A stretch of 8,315 nucleotides of DNA. Source: SKPS01 sp964469215 (GTDB lineage: Bacteria; Bacteroidota; Bacteroidia; Bacteroidales; SKPS01). The stretch's first letter is position 1. Every line of letters begins with the position of its first letter. The position numbers and the translations under genes are program-made. The DNA is taken from positions 1 through 8,315 of the forward strand of contig CAYXYB010000031.1 of assembly GCA_964469215.1 (NCBI GenBank). The letters run 5' to 3'. The notes below the pieces were generated by a model, which saw only the letters and a program-made list of their open reading frames with translations, made no database searches and had not been told where the DNA came from. Shown here piece by piece: positions 1 through 6,221 of this stretch.

Positions 1-75
1 AAAGGTGTGTACACATGCAGGGTTGCTTTCGGAAAGATGGAGACTGCCACCGGGATGCTGGTTGTTTATAAGTGA
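1..75 (+). CDS. C-terminal end of a T9SS cargo protein (partial, 5' end outside window)
   Basis: Frame 1 is open from the first base and ends at TGA (73-75), giving 24 residues that begin KGVYTCRV and end GMLVVYK. This matches the end of a T9SS type A sorting domain (Por_Secre_tail): the usual tail has a 'GVY/GIY' strand, a short charged or polar turn, and a final hydrophobic strand ending in a Lys or Arg. These domains direct export through the type IX system and are removed at the cell surface. Nothing can be said about the functional part of the protein, which lies left of the window. The stop codon lies 26 bases before the next start on the same strand, so the two genes may be co-transcribed. 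Recognition rests on only 24 residues; the pattern is typical but short. Confidence 0.6.
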   Translation, partial: KGVYTCRVAFGKMETATGMLVVYK

Positions 76-97
76 GAAGTGAAAAGTTAAAAGTATA
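70..97 (+). repeat. Four tandem degenerate heptamers (AAGTNAN)
   Basis: Four consecutive 7-base units, aagtgag, aagtgaa, aagttaa and aagtata, fill almost all of the space between the upstream stop codon and the next ATG. The first unit contains the TGA stop of the upstream gene. All four share AAGT and differ only in the last three bases. The array is purine-rich on the + strand and contains no clear Shine-Dalgarno sequence. It could be a simple-sequence spacer, a slippage product or part of the translation start region; the sequence does not decide. Confidence 0.55.
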
Positions 98-101
98 AAT
101 A

Positions 102-2165
102 ATGAATATAATTTACAAACAGTTTACCATTGTATGGGTTTTTATTTCCCTGCTCTTTGCAACTCAACCTGCCGATGCCCAGTGGCAATGGCTTAACCTG
201 CAACTGTATAATCCTGTCGAGGTTGAATTCTACGACATCAACAAAGGGGCAGTACTCACTGTAACAAGTCTCCTGATAACCAATAATGGAGGGACGACAT
301 TCGACACCGCATTTTTCAGTCCCGGTATCCCCAATAACAAATCCCTCAACCTTATAGATTCAACAACCATTGCTTTTTTCAAAGGCAACAAGCTGTACTT
401 ATCAGACAATTACGGCACAACCTGGGATTCTGTTATGTTAACCCAGAGCTTCAATAGTCTGGTTTTCCTTAACGACACTGTAGTCATCGGCCAGGCAGGT
501 ACTTCACTACTGCGATCCAACAACCGGGGTGTGACCTGGCTAACGTTGCTCTCCGGCACATTTTCTATAGGGTTCCATTATCAATTTCCACACCCCGACA
601 CAGGTTATGTTAGTGACGGGGACACCATCAGAATTACATATAATGGTGGAACAACATGGTTGTCCCAACCTTCATGGCCGACTTACAAGATCTATTTTCC
701 ATCAGATTCAGTCTGGTATGGGGTAAGAAATATTCAGGATTCAATCTATGTCATAAAAACAACAGACAAAGGAGCTAACTGGACCTTCTGCCTTCAGGCA
801 CACACACCCTTGACAGTAGTTAACAGGGTATCCTTTCCAAACAAGGAAACTGGATATATCGGGGGGTACAAATACTATAGCATTCCTATTTCAGGTTGCG
901 GTGTGTTATTGGGCACAGGCGACGGAGGAAATTCCTGGGACTGGCATAATAGTCAGAGTTGTTTTGGAGAAATGGTGATAGATATCAACTGTCTCAATTC
1001 CGATACTGTTTATGTACTGGAATTCAACGGGGGATTATTCAGAACAACCAACGGAACAGATTACACCAGACAGGTTGTTGGAGTTACTACCACCACACCC
1101 CTCTATGAACCTTGTGGTACGGGCGGCCTCTACGTCACCCTCAATTTTCCGGCAAAGGACACTCTGGTTGTACATTTCGACGCCATGTACGGCACAGCTA
1201 CCAACGGGGTGGATTTTATGCACATCCCCGACAGCGTCGTGTTTCTTCCCGGAATGGACCTTGCCGAGATTCCTATAATGATAATAGACGATACCCTGAC
1301 AGAAGGAGCTGAGTTTTTTACTGTGGTGATTCACAACACCCTATACAACGATACAGCTACCTTTTGGATTTACGATGAGGTGCCTTTCCCGTTAACCTAC
1401 CAAATCAACCCCACAGAACGGATCGTTTGCGGACTTTCCCCAAACACATCCTTTACTGCATTGATTTCAGGAGGTGCCACCCCCTATTCCGTTACATGGT
1501 ACGACACAACAGGAATCCTGTCGCAACAAACAACACTTCCAACACAACCTATACTCCCCTGGCACCGCACAATATTTGTCGAGATCACAGATAATGCCAT
1601 GTGCAATCCCTTCATAGACTCGGTTAAGCTGTATTATTTCGACTCATGCAAAGTTACAATTCATTCGTCGCATACGGGCCAGGTACCGGCAGGGGTGCCG
1701 GTTACATATTCCCTTGTGCATGATTGTCCTACTACTGGCACGCCAAATCAATGGAGGATCAACGGGCAGTTGCTGTATTCAAACACTGAACAGATCACCC
1801 ATACCTGGAGCAATTCAGGAAACAATACAGTTGAGGTTATGATGCTGCATTTATGCGGCCAGACAGGCGACTTGCTGAACGTTCCTGTGATTACGTCTGT
1901 AACGGAACAAGAAAGTGCCACAAAAATCCACATTTCGCAGTCAGAACAAAGAAAATGGGTTATCACAGGCGAACACCTAAAGGGGAACCTCGCATTAAGG
2001 GTGATGGATTTGGGGGGTAGGATGGTAAGCAAACATGATCTCAAAACAGATTGCGGTATGCTGAATTATACCCTTGACCTGCATCATCTGCCGGCCGGTA
2101 TGTATCTGCTCGATTTATCATCAGAAAACGGATATGGATTGCGAGAAAAGATCCTTTGCCTGTAG
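102..2165 (+). CDS. Secreted Asp-box/Calx-beta/PKD-like surface protein with degenerate T9SS tail
   Basis: A 687-aa secreted protein. Residues 1-26 form a Sec signal peptide (hydrophobic core IVWVFISLLF, likely cleavage after ADA, before QWQW); there is no lipobox. Residues 60-323 hold about seven short Asp-box/YCF48-like turns such as NNGGTTF (61-67), DNYGTTW (102-108), NNRGVTW (140-146) and YNGGTTW (180-186), typical of beta-propeller folds. Residues about 335-425 resemble a Calx-beta domain (YGTATNGVDF at 363-372, DDTLTEGAEFF at 396-406), a calcium-binding surface module in known members. Residues about 440-515 resemble a SprB repeat (SGGATPYSVTW), and 517-598 a PKD-like fold. The C-terminus (600-687) looks like a T9SS sorting domain (LPAGMYLLDL) but lacks the usual PNP motif at its start and ends KILCL. 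The likely role is a surface or adhesin-like protein; no catalytic motif is visible. The ATG at 102 is the start that gives an intact signal peptide. Confidence 0.85.
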   Translation: MNIIYKQFTIVWVFISLLFATQPADAQWQWLNLQLYNPVEVEFYDINKGAVLTVTSLLITNNGGTTFDTAFFSPGIPNNKSLNLIDSTTIAFFKGNKLYLSDNYGTTWDSVMLTQSFNSLVFLNDTVVIGQAGTSLLRSNNRGVTWLTLLSGTFSIGFHYQFPHPDTGYVSDGDTIRITYNGGTTWLSQPSWPTYKIYFPSDSVWYGVRNIQDSIYVIKTTDKGANWTFCLQAHTPLTVVNRVSFPNKETGYIGGYKYYSIPISGCGVLLGTGDGGNSWDWHNSQSCFGEMVIDINCLNSDTVYVLEFNGGLFRTTNGTDYTRQVVGVTTTTPLYEPCGTGGLYVTLNFPAKDTLVVHFDAMYGTATNGVDFMHIPDSVVFLPGMDLAEIPIMIIDDTLTEGAEFFTVVIHNTLYNDTATFWIYDEVPFPLTYQINPTERIVCGLSPNTSFTALISGGATPYSVTWYDTTGILSQQTTLPTQPILPWHRTIFVEITDNAMCNPFIDSVKLYYFDSCKVTIHSSHTGQVPAGVPVTYSLVHDCPTTGTPNQWRINGQLLYSNTEQITHTWSNSGNNTVEVMMLHLCGQTGDLLNVPVITSVTEQESATKIHISQSEQRKWVITGEHLKGNLALRVMDLGGRMVSKHDLKTDCGMLNYTLDLHHLPAGMYLLDLSSENGYGLREKILCL
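279..1070 (+). repeat. Asp-box/YCF48-like coding repeats
   Basis: This stretch encodes about seven short turns of the form (T/S)xxxGxT(W/F), at residues 60-69, 101-110, 139-148, 179-188, 220-229, 271-282 and 314-323 of the surrounding protein. Spacing is roughly 38-51 residues. The last two are degenerate (GDGGNSWDW and TTNGTDYTR). Regular spacing of Asp-box hairpins is typical of a beta-propeller, here with about seven blades by count. The repeats are conserved at protein level only; the DNA copies have diverged. Confidence 0.6.
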
Positions 2166-2170
2166 TGGTT

Positions 2171-2212
2171 TGAAAAACAATGGCCATAGCAGGTTTTCTC
2201 GCTATGACGCCA
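2171..2212 (-). terminator. Intrinsic terminator of the minus-strand SGNH operon
   Basis: Bases 2181-2212 form a hairpin: TGGC and CATAGC pair with GCTATG and GCCA across a 10-base loop, with a 2-base bulge on one side. Read on the minus strand, the stem is followed directly by TTGTTTTTC (2180-2172), and the stem begins 20 bases after the TAA of the SGNH gene. On the + strand the stem is followed by TGATGATAA, which has no T run, so the element should stop the minus-strand operon more effectively than the converging + gene. Folding energy was not computed. Confidence 0.6.
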
Positions 2213-2231
2213 TGATGATAATAAGAAATAC

Positions 2232-3722
2232 TTATTTCAGGCAAAATTCGGGGGCAAACTGCCTGTTTATCTCCTCCGCAAAAAGCTGCTGCCCAAAGTC
2301 TGTAAGGTGAACAAAATCCCAGTAAAGAAACCCGTCATCATAATGGTTATCAAGGTATGACTGGATATCAATCAATTGCAGATTGTGATCTTTTGCAAGC
2401 TGCTTAACGATCTCCTGGTTTTTTCTGTGCTCAGCTCTGTATCCCATGACCGGCTCAGGAATCAACACCGTTGTTATCCCCGATCTCCTGTTCAGCATAA
2501 TTATCTCTTCAAGGTTTTTTCTGAACTTCCTGTTGCCTGAATCATTCATCGACAAATTGATGATACAGAGATCGGGGTTTAAATGAATCCATTTATTTCT
2601 GTAGCTCTCCAAAATTTCATCGGATCTTATCCCCGATATCCCTGTATTTATACAGCTTATCTTTTGTTCATTGCTCCGGTTCACCAGATACTCAAATCTT
2701 TCGACAAAGGTTTTGCTTTCCCGCGTGGCTCCGGCACCCCAGGTCTGGGATGACCCTAAAAACAACACTTTCAACCTCTTACTATTATCCTCGGCAACCA
2801 AATCTACGGAATCCTCAGCAACCGGTTCGTCACCGGGAAATATATTTGATGTGGCTGATTTCCAGTCAATCATCCACTCTCCTGGATACTGAAACCGCCC
2901 GTATATCATAAAAAACAGCCACAGCAATGTAATCAGAATTGATATATTAATAACCAATACATTAAGCACCCTGCGCGATCCCGGATCTGATATATACATC
3001 AGGTTTACAAGAATAATAACAAGCATCAGCCAAAACCAACCGGTAAGTTTAAGGTTGAATTTATCTGAGAAAACCACATTGCCACCTTTATCTGTCAGCT
3101 TTATGTTATCCACAAGTGTCGGATTTTCATAAGCCCTGAAACCGGTACAGTTTCCTTCACTAATATCCGGTATCGTTATCCTGTCATTACTGCCATTAAC
3201 AATAATAACAGCCCGGTTACCATTGAAACTCATACTGAATCTGTTCCAGCTCTGGTTTATAACAGGAATCTTCAGCGACTCCTTTCTTACGAATCTGCCT
3301 TCAACCACTTCAAGATAAGCACTTTCGTACTGAGGATCTTCTGAGATACGGATGGCCTTCAATGTATCACCTGCCTTCCCGAAAAAGAAAACCAGGCATG
3401 CTTCACCATCAAGCCTGAAATCGAAAGAGGCTTCACTGAATGTTACCGGCTTTTTGAGAAACAATTCGTGGTAGCCGTGCCAGGTTCCAAGGTCGAGACG
3501 GTTTTTAGCTAATGCCCTGTATGACAGCATAAATGCCCATGAGCCCATAACCCCCTTTCCGAGCTGCGTTTTGGAACTCTGCCAGTTGCTGTTCCTTTCC
3601 GGTGTGTGGGTATATGAATTATAAAGCAGTAACAATACAACCAGTCCTGAAAGCAGGAATATATTGAAGACAATCCAGTTGCCCCGTTTCAGATCCCTTA
3701 CTTTTTCTTTAAATCCTGCCAT
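2232..3722 (-). CDS. Membrane-anchored jelly-roll plus SGNH/GDSL hydrolase-like protein
   Basis: A 496-aa membrane protein. A positively charged N-terminus (KEKVRDLKR) precedes TM1 (about 16-35). Residues about 55-222 are beta-rich, with WNRFSMSFNGNRAVIIVNG (159-177) resembling the strand pattern of concanavalin-like/LamG jelly rolls. TM2 (228-244) and TM3 (253-275) follow, joined by a short SDPGSRR loop. The C-terminal domain (317-490) is an SGNH hydrolase: block I FLGSSQTWG (nucleophile probably Ser324 or, by alignment to GDS, Ser325), block II NTGISG (359-364), block III SMND (391-394, Asn393) and block V DFVH (469-472, Asp469 and His472). All catalytic blocks are present. The charge pattern places both soluble domains outside the cytoplasm. 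Family members hydrolyse or transfer acyl esters, often on glycans; the substrate here is unknown. The ATG lies 8 bases after the preceding gene's stop, so the two are probably translationally coupled. The last gene of the operon. Confidence 0.8.
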   Translation of the reverse strand: MAGFKEKVRDLKRGNWIVFNIFLLSGLVVLLLLYNSYTHTPERNSNWQSSKTQLGKGVMGSWAFMLSYRALAKNRLDLGTWHGYHELFLKKPVTFSEASFDFRLDGEACLVFFFGKAGDTLKAIRISEDPQYESAYLEVVEGRFVRKESLKIPVINQSWNRFSMSFNGNRAVIIVNGSNDRITIPDISEGNCTGFRAYENPTLVDNIKLTDKGGNVVFSDKFNLKLTGWFWLMLVIILVNLMYISDPGSRRVLNVLVINISILITLLWLFFMIYGRFQYPGEWMIDWKSATSNIFPGDEPVAEDSVDLVAEDNSKRLKVLFLGSSQTWGAGATRESKTFVERFEYLVNRSNEQKISCINTGISGIRSDEILESYRNKWIHLNPDLCIINLSMNDSGNRKFRKNLEEIIMLNRRSGITTVLIPEPVMGYRAEHRKNQEIVKQLAKDHNLQLIDIQSYLDNHYDDGFLYWDFVHLTDFGQQLFAEEINRQFAPEFCLK

Positions 3723-3730
3723 GAAGCCGG

Positions 3731-4903
3731 TTAATTTTTTTTGCTGACAAACAGTTTATCAACCAGATATTCTGCAATGATCCTGTAAGCAAATCCGTTG
3801 GGATGTGTGTCGTGTTTGCTTATACGATATCTGAGAGATGCAGGATCATGAGAGAAAATATCACGTGCATCATATATCATTATCCCTTCATCCCGGAGTT
3901 TGCTAAATAGATACTCATCCCTGCCATCAGACCAGTCCCATAAAATTATATGGAAAACCGGATTGCCATATTTTTCGTCCAGCAGTTTTTTTGATTTCAG
4001 AATCACAGCAACCAGTAGTTCTTTTGCTGATGAATCGGGTTTTATCTCTTTGGTAAACAGCGCCCTCATTGCTGCCGAACTCCCTGCAATGCCGCCGGGA
4101 ACAATAAATCTTGACGGGTTTTCCGAATAATTGCCTGCATAAACCGGTTCTCCTGAATCATTCTGTATATACCTCGGGCAGTTCTCATTCCATGAGTAGA
4201 AACCGCATAACCTGTACAGGTGTTCAGGGTAAAGAATCTGATAAACAACATGTTCAACTTTTCCCTTAACAATTGAATCAACCATGCCATACTGTGTCTG
4301 CGACAACATCTGTTGCGGACCGTAGCCGTAAACCCCGAAATTATATACCTGATATCTGTTATCTGTTAATGTTGAAAACTGATATGGAAGGGTCAGGGAA
4401 TCATCGACACCTTCACCATAGGTGCATGAATTTCCGAAGAACAGAACTGCCCCCCTGCATGGCTCAATACATTCAGGAGTAATACGCATGCTGTTACTGT
4501 CAATCGTTACTTTCGCTTCATAGATCAGTTTGTTACTTACATATTTCTTTGTGATACATGATGTGTTAGCCATAAGTCTCCACCCCAGAAGCGAATCTGC
4601 AACACAAACATAACCGTTTTCGATCACAACCGACAGTTCCCTGATCTTTGCTTTTCGCTCCTTCAAAATAAAAACTGCCTCGAAACATGCCATAATTATA
4701 AGGATAACAGCAAGATTAACCCATAAAACCTTTAATCTGGAAAAAACATTGTTAAATGACAACATCCAGAATGGTATAGATAAAAGAACAGGTGTGATGA
4801 AAAACGGTTTTGGGAAGGTTATGAATGCAACAACAGCCAATGCCGTTATTGCTATTGCAAAAAGCAGAAAAAACATTCTCCCTGATCTGCCGGAAAATTT
4901 CAT
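3731..4903 (-). CDS. Integral membrane SGNH hydrolase-like protein
   Basis: A 390-aa protein with three predicted membrane helices (about 11-29, 33-50, 61-80) and then one soluble domain. Residues 102-143 (DSLLGWRLMANTS ... DSNSMRITP) match the segment that precedes the catalytic core in many Bacteroidota SGNH proteins ('lGwr.kPn'). The core has block I FFGNSCTYGEG (155-165, Ser159 as likely nucleophile, with GNS in place of GDS), block II NFGVYG (188-193) and a C-terminal DTHPNG (365-370) carrying the Asp and His of the triad. The usual block III GxND is not seen; VYQILYPEHLYRL (220-231) occupies that place. Odd N helices plus a basic TM2-TM3 loop (SRLK) put the domain in the periplasm, though KERK just after TM3 argues mildly against this. 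An esterase or acyltransferase role on an envelope polymer is inferred from the family. The gene sits 48 bases after the nucleotidyltransferase and 8 bases before the second SGNH gene. Its last sense codons lie in an A8 tract. Confidence 0.75.
   Translation of the reverse strand: MKFSGRSGRMFFLLFAIAITALAVVAFITFPKPFFITPVLLSIPFWMLSFNNVFSRLKVLWVNLAVILIIMACFEAVFILKERKAKIRELSVVIENGYVCVADSLLGWRLMANTSCITKKYVSNKLIYEAKVTIDSNSMRITPECIEPCRGAVLFFGNSCTYGEGVDDSLTLPYQFSTLTDNRYQVYNFGVYGYGPQQMLSQTQYGMVDSIVKGKVEHVVYQILYPEHLYRLCGFYSWNENCPRYIQNDSGEPVYAGNYSENPSRFIVPGGIAGSSAAMRALFTKEIKPDSSAKELLVAVILKSKKLLDEKYGNPVFHIILWDWSDGRDEYLFSKLRDEGIMIYDARDIFSHDPASLRYRISKHDTHPNGFAYRIIAEYLVDKLFVSKKN
3735..3742 (-). other. A8 homopolymer (possible slippage site) at the stop of the first SGNH gene
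   Basis: On the coding (minus) strand the gene ends AGC AAA AAA AAT TAA, which includes eight consecutive A residues and the heptamer A AAA AAT, a match to the X XXY YYZ form of -1 slippery sites. If one A is inserted, or the ribosome slips back by one base, reading continues AAA TTA ACC GGC TTC ATG and enters the next SGNH gene in frame. No obvious downstream stimulatory stem-loop was seen. The tract itself is certain; any function is unproven. Confidence 0.4.
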
Positions 4904-4930
4904 GTTTTATATGATGGGATTAATAGAAAC

Positions 4931-4944
4931 GGATTCAAAAATTT
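4931..4944 (-). promoter_or_regulatory. AAATTTTTGAAYCC motif upstream of the first SGNH gene
   Basis: The minus strand reads AAATTTTTGAATCC, 32 bases (from the G of TTTTTG) before the ATG of the membrane SGNH gene. A 13-of-14 match occurs upstream of the propeller gene (8290-8303), 24 bases before its ATG. The core AATTTTTG is one base off the Bacteroidota -7 consensus TAnnTTTG, so an internal or secondary promoter is possible. The motif is AT-rich and could recur by chance. Confidence 0.2.
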
Positions 4945-4951
4945 GTTTAAA

Positions 4952-6091
4952 CTATCCTCTCCTGCCGGTTATTCGGGTTTTGAAAACATAGTATTTCAGG
5001 ATTTTCAACGGATTTTTACCTTTTATTCTGAACATCAGGTATTTTACAAACCCTGACATCTGCCTGAAGAAGCCATTTCTGTCAGACTGGCGAAGGAAAA
5101 TCACAAACAGCATTTTTAGTTTGGCGATGAAATTGTCTGGTATGGAATCCGGATTTTTTTTGTCATATCTGTACACCAGCCGTTCCGATAGCGACACTTT
5201 GGTATTGTTGAGTTCCTGTAATACAGAATCCGGTACCGGGGCATTAAAGCATCTGACAAGATAGCTGAAGGCTTCCCTCACCTGAAGAACCAGCCTGAAC
5301 TTTCTGGTCATCATCAGAAACCTCTCCCAGTCAATCTTATTGTCTGATGACCGGAGAATGATCATTGAGTCGGCTACCCAGCGGATTGGAGGTTCGGGGT
5401 TCCATTTTACGCCATGGATGATGGTGTGCAGCAGATTATCGGCCGGGCAGAGAGCCTGCGATTGAAATCCACAGAAGTCAACAGGAACGGCATGATCCCA
5501 AAAATCCGCATCACTCCCCTCCCCCAAAGATTCAAAAAACGGAAACCAGTGCAGATCGAATTCAAACCCGTCATCATTGAAGAACATCATACTTCTTCCA
5601 TGCCTCAGGTTGTATTCGATATACTCATCAAATTCTGCTTTCCACCCGTTTGCCTTTAGAATTTCAATCCCCCTACGGGCAAATTTTTCAGGAATCATTA
5701 CATCAATATCAGCCATAGGCCTTACACCATTATCTTTGTAATACAATACTGTCAGCGCTGTACCTTTTAAAAGGATTGTCGGTATGTTGTTTTTCTCAAA
5801 CAGATGGAGGAATTTTTTGGAATCGTTAAAGAGGCTCAGGTTTTTGTACCATGCCTGCTTATATACCCCTTTCAGCATCATCATCCTGTGATCTTCAACA
5901 TTCTGTCGTGCCAGATTTCTGTATAATAAGGGCAGAAGGCGGAAAGAGCCGTGGTCAAGGTAGTCTTCAATATTCCAGTTCCGGCTCCATGTCTCCCATG
6001 CCGACAGAGAGTTGCCGTTCTCTGAAAGGGCAGCCTGCAGTAACAATTCCTGCTCTTTTGACGGATATGGCGTAACCGGTGGAGGTGACAT
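4952..6091 (-). CDS. Nucleotidyltransferase family protein (PF14907-like)
   Basis: A 379-aa soluble protein that matches the 'uncharacterised nucleotidyltransferase' family (NTP_transf_5, PF14907). The family layout is visible in order: LLPLLYRNL (52-60); the nucleotide-binding segment ILLKGTAL (106-113, Lys109-Gly110); the metal-binding pair ADIDVMIPE (127-135, Asp128 and Asp130); a third acidic candidate in FEFDLHW (176-182, Asp179); and a helical C-terminal part containing CPADNLLHTIIHG (215-227) and RWVADSMIILR (237-247). These residues suggest an intact active site. Such proteins are assumed to transfer a nucleotidyl group, but the substrate is unknown for most members; they are often found near surface-glycan or peptide-modification genes. 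No signal peptide or membrane helix is seen, so it is cytoplasmic. It is the first gene of a three-gene minus-strand operon, 31 bases downstream of a TAnnTTTG promoter. The ATG at 6091 fits both the promoter and the usual family length. Confidence 0.8.
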   Translation of the reverse strand: MSPPPVTPYPSKEQELLLQAALSENGNSLSAWETWSRNWNIEDYLDHGSFRLLPLLYRNLARQNVEDHRMMMLKGVYKQAWYKNLSLFNDSKKFLHLFEKNNIPTILLKGTALTVLYYKDNGVRPMADIDVMIPEKFARRGIEILKANGWKAEFDEYIEYNLRHGRSMMFFNDDGFEFDLHWFPFFESLGEGSDADFWDHAVPVDFCGFQSQALCPADNLLHTIIHGVKWNPEPPIRWVADSMIILRSSDNKIDWERFLMMTRKFRLVLQVREAFSYLVRCFNAPVPDSVLQELNNTKVSLSERLVYRYDKKNPDSIPDNFIAKLKMLFVIFLRQSDRNGFFRQMSGFVKYLMFRIKGKNPLKILKYYVFKTRITGRRG

Positions 6092-6122
6092 AATATTTTA
6101 CCACATTGTTATTTGGGGAGAG

Positions 6123-6130
6123 CAAAAGTA
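6123..6130 (-). promoter_or_regulatory. Bacteroidota-type -7 promoter element for the operon
   Basis: The minus strand reads TACTTTTG, a full match to the Bacteroidota -7 consensus TAnnTTTG. It ends 31 bases before the ATG of the nucleotidyltransferase, implying a 5' leader of about 25 bases. No exact -33 TTTG/TTG is present; the closest is TTC within CGTTCAGG, about 21 bases upstream. Both flanking genes are on this strand, and this is the only good promoter candidate in the 130-base gap. Confidence 0.5.
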
Positions 6131-6144
6131 ATGGAATTTTCCAT
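6131..6144. promoter_or_regulatory. Inverted repeat ATGGAA-tt-TTCCAT next to the -7 element (candidate operator)
   Basis: Two 6-base arms, ATGGAA and TTCCAT, are perfect inverted copies separated by two bases. The site abuts the upstream side of the -7 element, so it lies between the -7 and -33 regions where a repressor could block RNA polymerase. No regulator gene is present in the window and no known binding consensus was recognised, so operator function is inferred from symmetry and position only. Confidence 0.3.
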
Positions 6145-6172
6145 AAAACCTGAACGATCATCATTAGTCAAT

Positions 6173-6184
6173 TACTTATAAGTA
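6173..6184. other. 12-bp perfect palindrome TACTTATAAGTA
   Basis: This is a fully symmetric 12-base site in the gap between the propeller gene and the operon. It partly overlaps GTAGGA (6182-6187), whose inverted copy TCCTAC lies at 6220-6225, overlapping the propeller gene's stop codon. No T run follows on the minus strand, so a classic terminator is not supported. It may be a protein-binding site or chance in AT-rich DNA. Apart from this, the -7 element and its inverted repeat, nothing else is seen in the 6092-6221 gap. Confidence 0.25.
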
Positions 6185-6221
6185 GGAAATGTTTAATCTG
6201 CATACTATCAAAATAGAACTC

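Noticed and set aside
102..1070. Asp-box repeats as evidence of a sialidase
   Set aside because: Asp-box turns are shared by many propellers. The Arg triad and other catalytic residues of sialidases were not seen.
1035..1334. 99-codon minus-strand open frame inside the surface-protein gene
   Set aside because: It lies wholly opposite a well-supported coding region with clear domains, and its translation has no recognisable motif or signal. It is a shadow frame.
2041..2310. Small open frames on both strands across the convergent junction
   Set aside because: They overlap the ends of two real genes and the terminator hairpin, and their translations show no domain, signal peptide or start context.
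3735..3742. T8 run on the + strand as a terminator
   Set aside because: No + strand gene is present here and no stem precedes the T run. On the transcribed minus strand it is an A tract, so it cannot act as an intrinsic terminator.
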